Source of the DNA: an uncultured Kouleothrix sp.
GTDB lineage: Bacteria; Chloroflexota; Chloroflexia; Chloroflexales; Roseiflexaceae
Length of the DNA: 5,240 nucleotides
Direction of reading: 5' to 3'
Assembly (NCBI GenBank): GCA_937858455.1
Contig: CALLYN010000057.1
Coordinates: forward strand, 1 to 5,240
The position numbers and the translations under genes are program-made. Shown one piece after another: positions 1 through 3,728 of this stretch. Position 1 is the stretch's first letter, and each line of letters begins with the position of its first letter. Under the pieces are notes generated by a model, which saw only the letters and a list, made by a program, of their open reading frames with translations, ran no database searches and had not been told where the DNA came from.

Positions 1-169
1 GCTCGAGGGCGATATGGCCGCGCGGCTGGCAGCGCTGCGCGCGGCCCGCGCCGCGCTCTACGCCGAAGCCGCCGACGCCCGTATCGATACCGAGGCGCGC
101 TCGGCCGAGGAAGTGGCCGAGCGCGTGCTGCTGGCTGGCGGCATCACTGTGGTTTCTGATTTGTCATAA
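1..169 (+). CDS. aroK: Shikimate kinase, C-terminal fragment (5' end outside window)
   Basis: The open frame enters at the window edge (first full codon at base 2) and stops with TAA at 167-169, leaving 55 C-terminal residues. Shikimate kinase transfers phosphate from ATP to the 3-hydroxyl of shikimate in the cytoplasm. The fragment aligns by eye without gaps to the C-terminus of E. coli AroK: a leucine/arginine-rich helix, the shikimate-binding segment R-x-x-LY (Arg codon at 47-49, LY at 56-61; the usual R-x-PLY has Ala in place of Pro), then AD..IDT, an acidic stretch and an EEVAERV helix. The Walker A loop and the other substrate residues lie outside the window. An aroB gene follows on the same strand about 700 bp downstream, which supports the call; in some bacteria aroK and aroB are adjacent or fused. 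The last codons overlap the -35 box of a downstream promoter. Confidence 0.85.
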   Translation, partial: LEGDMAARLAALRAARAALYAEAADARIDTEARSAEEVAERVLLAGGITVVSDLS

Positions 170-189
170 CGCGTGAAATGTGGTATACT
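161..189 (+). promoter_or_regulatory. Strong sigma-70-type extended -10 promoter overlapping the aroK stop codon
   Basis: The -35 box TTGTCA (161-166, 5 of 6 to TTGACA) is separated by exactly 17 bp from the -10 box TATACT (184-189, 5 of 6 to TATAAT). The -10 is preceded by TG plus one base (181-183), making an extended -10. The start of transcription would fall near 195-197, leaving a leader of about 170 nt before the SWIM gene at 369. The -10 lies inside a perfect 13-bp palindrome, GGTATACTATACC (182-194), which could be an operator. The match is read from the sequence; activity is inferred. Confidence 0.7.
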
Positions 190-348
190 ATACCTGCGTC
201 GATCGGCTTCCTAATCGCAAATTCGCCACTCGGCGCGGCGCACGGGAACCACACAGCCAGCCTACGATCAACCAGCCCGGCGGCTGGTTTTATTGTGAAT
301 ATGGTACCGCCCTGCCGAAGGCCGAGCACGTTAACAGCGTAAGTCCTA
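182..348 (-). repeat. Element C: diverged inverted copy of the TIR-bounded short repeat found at 2110-2373
   Basis: Read on the minus strand, this stretch starts TAGGACTTACGC at 348. Its first 45 nt (348 down to 304) match the left end of element B at about 36 of 45 positions, including the CTGCC-TTC-GGC hairpin and the following GGTAC. Its far end (212 down to 193) matches the AGGAAGCCGA...ACGCA block of the right ends of A and B at about 16 of 20 positions. The terminal bases of the far end are eroded, and a 13-bp palindrome occupies that place. The core between the ends is unlike the cores of A or B and contains an 8-bp hairpin (270-289). The right-hand boundary (182-193) is approximate. 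This stretch is the whole non-coding interval between aroK and the SWIM gene. Confidence 0.65.
270..293 (+). terminator. Hairpin followed by T-run in the SWIM gene leader (terminator or attenuator)
   Basis: A perfect 8-bp stem, AACCAGCC (270-277) with GGCTGGTT (282-289), closes a 4-nt CGGC loop, and TTTTATT overlaps and follows the stem (288-294). It could end aroK transcription or attenuate transcripts starting near 196. A second CCAGCC at 257-262 could pair with the same GGCTGG, giving an alternative fold, but only 6 bp long. The T-run is short, so efficiency as an intrinsic terminator is uncertain. It lies in the variable core of repeat element C. Confidence 0.4.
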
Positions 349-368
349 TATGAATACAAGGTACTGCC

Positions 369-755
369 ATGATCCACGAGACGAGCATTCCGCCGCTGCC
401 GCGGAATATTGTGAATATCAAGCGCCTGCAGCACGACAGCCGCGAGCTGCTGGTGATCCCGCGCGACCCCGACCACGGCCGCTACTGGGTCGAGAGCGCC
501 AGCCAGCCCGACAGGCACTACGAGGTGGCCCTGCAGCCGGCGGCGCTCGCCGGCCACTGCACCTGCGAGTGGGCGCGCCACGGCGGGATCAACTGCAAGC
601 ACGTGCTCGCTGCGCTGCAGGCCAGCTACGCGCCCAACGGCGCACTTTCGTTCTGGGCCACACCCGACGCGGCGGCGCGCCAGCATCGGCGCGTGCTGCT
701 CGGCGAGCGGCTCTACGCTACGCTGCGCCCGCGCGGCCAGCCACACAGTCGGTAG
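369..755 (+). CDS. Small SWIM zinc-finger domain protein
   Basis: This 128-residue cytoplasmic protein has no signal peptide or membrane segment. It carries a complete SWIM zinc-binding motif, C-x-C-x9-C-x-H: Cys64, Cys66, Cys76 and His78, followed by a hydrophobic helix (VLAALQA) as is normal after the His. The first 62 residues look like a small beta-rich lead-in (ELLVIPRD, GRYWVES, HYEVALQP), the usual layout of stand-alone SWIM proteins, where the strand before the motif packs on the finger. The tail after residue 95 is Arg/Ala-rich with no recognised domain. SWIM fingers bind DNA or protein and occur with SWI2/SNF2 helicases, MULE transposases and RAD51-paralogue partners such as Sws1; none of these is visible nearby, so the role is unknown. 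The ATG at 369 has AAGG at 358-361, 7 nt upstream, and is the only well-placed start. It sits between aroK and aroB on the same strand and may share their transcript. Confidence 0.85.
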   Translation: MIHETSIPPLPRNIVNIKRLQHDSRELLVIPRDPDHGRYWVESASQPDRHYEVALQPAALAGHCTCEWARHGGINCKHVLAALQASYAPNGALSFWATPDAAARQHRRVLLGERLYATLRPRGQPHSR

Positions 756-871
756 AGCGATCAGATACAGGCGTGCAGCCCACGCCAATCGCTGTAGTAG
801 ACATAATCATCATCTGTGTCATCTGTGGATGATCGCACATCGGTCTGGCTCGGGCTTTTGATAGGACAACG
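756..871 (+). other. 116-bp intergenic spacer with hairpin and 9-nt tandem repeat
   Basis: The gap between the SWIM gene and aroB holds a 6-bp stem GGCGTG/CACGCC (770-775 with 781-786, 5-nt loop), flanked by a possible outer stem AGCGAT/ATCGCT (756-761 with 788-793). No T-run follows, so it is not a convincing terminator. Two tandem 9-mers, CATCTGTGT and CATCTGTGG (811-819, 820-828), follow. The aroB ribosome-binding site TAGGA (862-866) ends the spacer. I see no good promoter here, so aroB is probably read from the promoter at 161-189 or from further upstream. Confidence 0.5.
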
Positions 872-1969
872 ATGATACCAAACCAACAGCTGACCATCAC
901 CACCCCCGCCGGAAGCTACCCGATCGTGGTCGGGCCGGGGCTGCTGCGCGAGCTGCCGGCGCGCCTGGCCGAGCTGGGCCTGCGCGGCCGGCTCTGGCTG
1001 ATCAGCGATAGCGCGGTGTTCCCGCACTACGGCCCGCGCCTCCTGGGCGAGCTGCGTGCGGCCGGCTACACCGCCGATAGCCACGTGGTGCCCTCGGGCG
1101 AGGCCAGCAAGGATCTGGCGATCGTATCTGGCTGCTACGACTGGATGATCGGCGGCAATGTCGAGCGCCGCGACGCGGTGCTGGCGCTGGGCGGCGGCGT
1201 GGTCGGCGACCTGGCGGGCTTTGTGGCCGCCACGGTGCTGCGCGGCATCGCGCTCGTTCAGCTGCCCACCACCCTGCTGGCCATGGTCGATAGCGCGCTC
1301 GGCGGCAAGACCGGCGTCAACCACCCGCTTGGCAAAAACCTGATCGGCGCGTTTCACCAGCCGCGCCTGGTGCTCAGCGACACCGATACGCTCGGCACGC
1401 TGGCGCCGCGCGAGCTGCGCGCCGGGTGGGCCGAGGTGATCAAGCACGGCGTGATCCGCGACGCCGGGCTGTTCGAGATGCTCGAGAGCCAGGCATCCGC
1501 GCCGCCGGCTTCTGGCTCGGGGCTCTCGGCTCTTCCCCAGATCATCCACCGCGCCGCCAAGGTGAAGGTCGACGTGGTGAATGCCGACGAGCGCGAGACC
1601 GGCGAGCGCATGCTGCTGAACTATGGCCACACGCTCGGCCATGCCGTCGAGGCCGCCGGCGGCTACGGCGCGCTGCTGCACGGCGAGGCGGTGGCGATCG
1701 GCATGGATCTGGCCGCGCAGATTGCCCAACGCATGGGCATATGGGGCGCCGCCGCTGTCGAGCGCCAGCGCCGGCTGCTGCAGGCCTATGGCTTGCCCAC
1801 CGCTATCCCCGCGGGCATGGATCCCGAGGATCTGATCGAGCGCACGCTGCGCGACAAGAAGGTGCGCGCCGGGCGGGTGCGCTGGGTGCTGCCTACCGCG
1901 ATAGGCCAGGCGCTGGTGCGCGACGACGTGCCCGAATCGCTGGTGTACGCCGTCGTCACCGGTAGCTGA
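872..1969 (+). CDS. aroB: 3-dehydroquinate synthase
   Basis: The enzyme converts DAHP to 3-dehydroquinate, the second step of the shikimate pathway, using NAD+ and a divalent metal (Zn or Co) in the cytoplasm. The 365-residue length is normal. Motifs in order: GGGVVGDLAGF for NAD (107-117), PTTLLAMVDS..GGKTGVN (132-150, with D140, K146, N150), FHQP (161-164), GWAEVIKHG (185-193), K..DVVNADERE..ER (231-246), LLNYGHTLGHAVE (248-260), HGEAVAIGM (270-278) and DKK (328-330). By alignment to the fungal AROM domain the metal ligands would be E188, H253 and H270. All catalytic residues I can place are present, so it should be active. The ATG at 872 has TAGGA (862-866) 5 nt upstream. A loop near residues 208-221 is rich in Ala/Ser/Gly/Pro and is partly encoded by a 7-nt tandem repeat. 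The stop is followed 60 nt later by a probable terminator. Confidence 0.97.
   Translation: MIPNQQLTITTPAGSYPIVVGPGLLRELPARLAELGLRGRLWLISDSAVFPHYGPRLLGELRAAGYTADSHVVPSGEASKDLAIVSGCYDWMIGGNVERRDAVLALGGGVVGDLAGFVAATVLRGIALVQLPTTLLAMVDSALGGKTGVNHPLGKNLIGAFHQPRLVLSDTDTLGTLAPRELRAGWAEVIKHGVIRDAGLFEMLESQASAPPASGSGLSALPQIIHRAAKVKVDVVNADERETGERMLLNYGHTLGHAVEAAGGYGALLHGEAVAIGMDLAAQIAQRMGIWGAAAVERQRRLLQAYGLPTAIPAGMDPEDLIERTLRDKKVRAGRVRWVLPTAIGQALVRDDVPESLVYAVVTGS
1514..1534 (+). repeat. Three imperfect 7-nt tandem repeats inside aroB
   Basis: GGCTCGG, GGCTCTC and GGCTCTT follow one another without gaps at 1514-1520, 1521-1527 and 1528-1534. Three 7-mers total 21 nt, so the array preserves the reading frame. 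It encodes part of a Gly/Ser/Leu-rich loop (about residues 215-221) between the GWAEVIKHG helix and the lysine-bearing helix, a region where length varies between AroB proteins. Confidence 0.6.
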
Positions 1970-2029
1970 AGCACCATCGGCCATTTCGTGTCGCTCCGCA
2001 TCCGCCTGAGCACCTGCCATATGTGGCGG

Positions 2030-2065
2030 TTCGGGGCGGCGAAGCCGCCCCCGAAATTTCCTTTT
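2030..2065 (+). terminator. Probable intrinsic terminator of aroB
   Basis: The arm TTCGGGGCGGC (2030-2040) pairs with GCCGCCCCCGAA (2044-2055) around a GAA loop; one C in the right arm is bulged out, giving 11 base pairs. The pyrimidine-rich tail ATTTCCTTTT (2056-2065) follows. Placed 61 nt after the aroB stop, it is well positioned to end the aro transcript. The tail is interrupted by CC, so some read-through into the repeats beyond is possible. Confidence 0.65.
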
Positions 2066-2103
2066 GCAATGCCCTGCCCGGCTTTGCCGAGCAGGGCATT
2101 GCA
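2065..2103. repeat. Strong 13+4 bp hairpin next to the aroB terminator
   Basis: TGCAATGCCCTGC (2065-2077) and GCAGGGCATTGCA (2091-2103) pair perfectly over 13 bp. After one C/A mismatch, CGGC/GCCG (2079-2082 with 2086-2089) continue the stem to a TTT loop. No T-run follows on either strand, so it is not itself a standard terminator; it could protect the 3' end of the aroB mRNA or be a dispersed palindromic (REP-like) unit. It lies 6 bp before element A, and GCAGTTGG follows its stem just as that octamer follows TTAC in A. Confidence 0.65.
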
Positions 2104-2109
2104 GTTGGT

Positions 2110-2193
2110 TAGGGCTTACGCAGTTGGCGTGCTCTGCCGCAGGCTCAATCGCGTACCGTGAGGAAGCCGAATCACGCAAGTGCGTAACTCCTA
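2110..2193 (+). repeat. Element A: 84-bp short repeat bounded by terminal inverted repeats
   Basis: The left end starts TAGGGCTTACGCAGTTG (2110-2126). The reverse complement of the right end (2193 back to 2177) is TAGGAGTTACGCACTTG, 14 of 17 identical. The interior has CTCTGCCGCAGG and, near the right end, ACGCA-AG-TGCGT, which can form a 5-bp hairpin. The last 61 nt recur 180 bp downstream in element B with only 3 differences. The unit is too short to code for anything and abuts B without a spacer. It resembles a non-autonomous, MITE-like element or a structured intergenic repeat; no transposase is visible. Confidence 0.7.
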
Positions 2194-2373
2194 TAGGACC
2201 TACGCAGTTGGCACCCTCTGCCTTCGGCAGAGCGGTACTCTTCTCCGTATCGTGTGCAGTTTTTCCGCGCGGAGCGCGGAAAAACTGCACACAGAAGATG
2301 AACACGTACCATGCTGCCGCAGGCTCAATCGTGTAGCCTGAGGAAGCCGAATCACGCAAGTGCGTAACTCCTA
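2194..2373 (+). repeat. Element B: 180-bp relative of element A with a 96-bp extra hairpin core
   Basis: B begins TAGGACCTACGCAGTTGGC (2194-2212) and ends TGCGTAACTCCTA (2361-2373). Its terminal inverted repeats match at 14 of 17 positions. Its left ~30 nt correspond to the left end of A, and its last 60 nt (2314-2373) match 2134-2193 of A at all but 3 positions. The difference is about 96 bp of core (roughly 2218-2313), holding a CTCTGCC-TTC-GGCAGAG hairpin (2216-2232) across the junction and a large palindrome (2234-2310). B starts exactly where A ends, so the junction reads TCCTATAGGA. There is no coding potential I would trust. Confidence 0.7.
2252..2292. repeat. Perfect 19-bp stem with 3-nt loop in the core of element B
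   Basis: GTGTGCAGTTTTTCCGCGC (2252-2270) pairs with its exact complement at 2274-2292 around a GGA loop. Outside this, TCTTCT (2239-2244) can pair with AGAAGA (2293-2298) if seven bases (2245-2251) bulge on the left, and GGTAC (2234-2238) can pair with GTACC (2306-2310). The whole 77-bp stretch is therefore one extended imperfect palindrome. No run of T follows the stem, so a terminator role is not supported. In DNA it could extrude as a cruciform; in RNA it would be a very stable hairpin. Confidence 0.8.
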
Positions 2374-2448
2374 TCCTATTGGTATGAGCCTAGGCTGTCG
2401 CACCGGCCCTGCCAAATGTACGCCACCCGATGGGGACTATCGTACCGC

Positions 2449-2477
2449 TTGAAGCGTGCGCCGCCGCGTGCTAGACT
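2449..2477 (+). promoter_or_regulatory. Candidate promoter of the coiled-coil protein gene
   Basis: TTGAAG (2449-2454, 4 of 6 to the -35 consensus) lies 17 bp before TAGACT (2472-2477, 4 of 6 to the -10 consensus). A TG one base before the -10 (2469-2470) makes it an extended -10. Transcription would start near 2484, about 44 nt before the ATG at 2528. Spacing and the TG support it; the box matches are moderate. Confidence 0.45.
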
Positions 2478-2515
2478 TAGCATGAGATAACAAATTTTTA
2501 ACTTTGGCCCTTCCT

Positions 2516-2520
2516 AGGAG
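2516..2520 (+). promoter_or_regulatory. Ribosome-binding site AGGAG that fixes the start at 2528
   Basis: AGGAG at 2516-2520 lies 7 nt before the ATG at 2528. An in-frame TTG at 2504 lies upstream of this site and would place the Shine-Dalgarno sequence inside the gene, so the ATG is the better start. Confidence 0.8.
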
Positions 2521-2527
2521 CGGAGCA

Positions 2528-2869
2528 ATGCAGTCTTTATCCATCCCAACCGATCCGCTTGCCAGCATCGAGCACCACCTGCTGAGCATCGAGCAGCGCC
2601 TCGACCAGCAATCGATCGCGCTTGCGGCGCTGCGCGACGAGCTGGCCGACGCCAACCGCCGGGCCGAATGGTATCACGTGCAGTTCAGCGAAATGCTGCG
2701 GGTGCTCGCGCGCGACCTGCACGAGCTGCGCGCCACGCTGATCTGCTCGGTGGTGAGCGAGGGGCCGATCAGCGCGCAGGTGATCCAGTCGCTGCTCCGC
2801 GAGTCGCCCGGCGACGACCGCGAGGTCGAGCTGAGCGCCCAGCCGCGCGCCGGCAATCGCGGCAACTAG
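2528..2869 (+). CDS. Small coiled-coil protein of unknown function
   Basis: I do not recognise a family. The product is 113 residues, soluble, with no signal peptide or membrane segment. Residues about 10-70 show a heptad-like pattern of Leu/Ile/Ala with charged residues (SIEHHLLSIEQRL, LAALRDELADANRRAE), predicting a long alpha-helical coiled coil and probably self-association. A second helical part (about 58-95: MLRVLARDLHELRATL, VIQSLLRE) follows, then a disordered, charged tail. The start is set by AGGAG 7 nt upstream; the gene has its own candidate promoter at 2449-2477. It stands alone between the repeat cluster and a convergent transporter operon, whose stop codon is only 7 bp away, so position says nothing about its role. 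A small structural or regulatory adaptor is possible but unsupported. GC-rich third positions and a clear ribosome-binding site indicate a real gene. Confidence 0.75.
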   Translation: MQSLSIPTDPLASIEHHLLSIEQRLDQQSIALAALRDELADANRRAEWYHVQFSEMLRVLARDLHELRATLICSVVSEGPISAQVIQSLLRESPGDDREVELSAQPRAGNRGN

Positions 2870-2876
2870 CGCCGGG

Positions 2877-3728
2877 CTACTCGCCGGCCGTTCCCAGCGT
2901 CAGGCCGCTCAGCAGGTAGCGGCCAAGCAGGTAGAACAGCACCAGCACCGGCAGCGCCACCATCAGCGCGGTGGCGCTCAGCAGCCCCCAGGCGATCGAG
3001 CTGGTGCCGCGCATGGTATACAGGCCCATCGCCAGCGTCACCCGCTCGGGGTCGCTGATCAGGCCCCAGCCAAGCGCAAACTCCGACCACGCCAGCAAGA
3101 ATGCGATGAACAGCGCCACCGCCAGCGCTGGCGTGATCTGCGGCACGATCACCTGCGCAAAGATCCGCAGCCGCGATGCGCCCTCCAGCATCGCCGCCTC
3201 GTCTTGCTCGGTCGGGATGCTCTGCACGGCGTTGCGTACCGTCCAGATTGCGAACGGTAGCGCGATCGCACAGTACGCGCCGATCAGCCCCAGCAGCGAG
3301 CCGCGCAGCCCCAGCGACAGCAAGAAGATAAAGTATGGCGCGGTGAATCCGGCCGGCGGCAGCATCAGCATCACCAGTGTGGCGAGCAGGCCGGCGCGCT
3401 GGCCGGTGAAACGGTAGCGCGCAAAGGCGTACGCCGCGCTGGCGCCAAATATCAGCGCCACCAGCGCGGTGCTGCCGGCCACCAGCAGGCTATTGCCCAG
3501 CAGGTGCGCGAACGAGTAGTTCGAGGTAGGCGCGGCCCACGCCTGCGCGAAAAAATCGAGCGTTGGCTTTGCCGGCAGCAGCCGCGCGTCGCCGGGGCGC
3601 GAGGCTACCGCGCCGTCGAACGCCAGCCGCAGCATCCAGGCGATCGGCAGTAGCACAAAGAGCCCGGCCAGCGCCAGGCTCGCCTGCGTAGCGATCTGCC
3701 GCCGCCAGCCCATGGGTCGCTCAAACAT
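2877..3728 (-). CDS. Carbohydrate ABC transporter permease, MalG-like (CUT1 family)
   Basis: The 283-residue polytopic inner-membrane protein has the normal length for a MalG-type permease. Membrane segments fall at about 13-35, 77-103, 112-140, 144-168, 201-222 and 244-272, with the periplasmic stretch after segment 1 (38-75) usual for MalG. The EAA loop, which docks the ATPase, is at 177-200: E177-A178-A179-x3-G183, then IVPQITP. It would pair with the upstream MalF-like permease to import a sugar or oligosaccharide. Its ATG (3728-3726) lies inside the end of that gene with an 8-bp overlap (ATGTTTGA), and GAGGGGG ends 6 nt before the ATG, so translation is probably coupled. The gene converges on the coiled-coil gene with a 7-bp gap. 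The substrate cannot be read from a permease alone; no binding protein or ATPase is in view. Confidence 0.93.
   Translation of the reverse strand: MFERPMGWRRQIATQASLALAGLFVLLPIAWMLRLAFDGAVASRPGDARLLPAKPTLDFFAQAWAAPTSNYSFAHLLGNSLLVAGSTALVALIFGASAAYAFARYRFTGQRAGLLATLVMLMLPPAGFTAPYFIFLLSLGLRGSLLGLIGAYCAIALPFAIWTVRNAVQSIPTEQDEAAMLEGASRLRIFAQVIVPQITPALAVALFIAFLLAWSEFALGWGLISDPERVTLAMGLYTMRGTSSIAWGLLSATALMVALPVLVLFYLLGRYLLSGLTLGTAGE

Noticed and set aside
144..788. Minus-strand open frame of 214 codons
   Set aside because: It covers the SWIM gene in antisense and the repeat element C; no domain or ribosome-binding site supports it.
802..807. CATAAT as a -10 box for aroB
   Set aside because: It matches 5 of 6 but there is no -35-like sequence 15-19 bp upstream and no extended TG.
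350..832. Plus-strand frame overlapping the SWIM gene in another phase
   Set aside because: The product is an Arg/Ala/Pro-rich string typical of a shifted GC-rich frame, while the overlapping frame has an intact SWIM motif.
761..2359. Long minus-strand open frame of 532 codons
   Set aside because: It runs antisense through the whole of aroB, a certain gene, and its N-terminal part is a repeated translation of elements A and B. Long antisense frames are expected in GC-rich DNA.
2110..2373. CRISPR array
   Set aside because: There are only two units of unequal length (84 and 180 bp) with paired inverted ends, and no regular short repeat-spacer pattern.
2504..2527. TTG start for the coiled-coil gene
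   Set aside because: The AGGAG ribosome-binding site lies downstream of it and 7 nt before the ATG at 2528.
2870..2876. Bidirectional terminator between the convergent genes
   Set aside because: The 7-bp gap holds no hairpin; only a 5-bp CCGGC/GCCGG pairing spans it and no T-run is present on either side.
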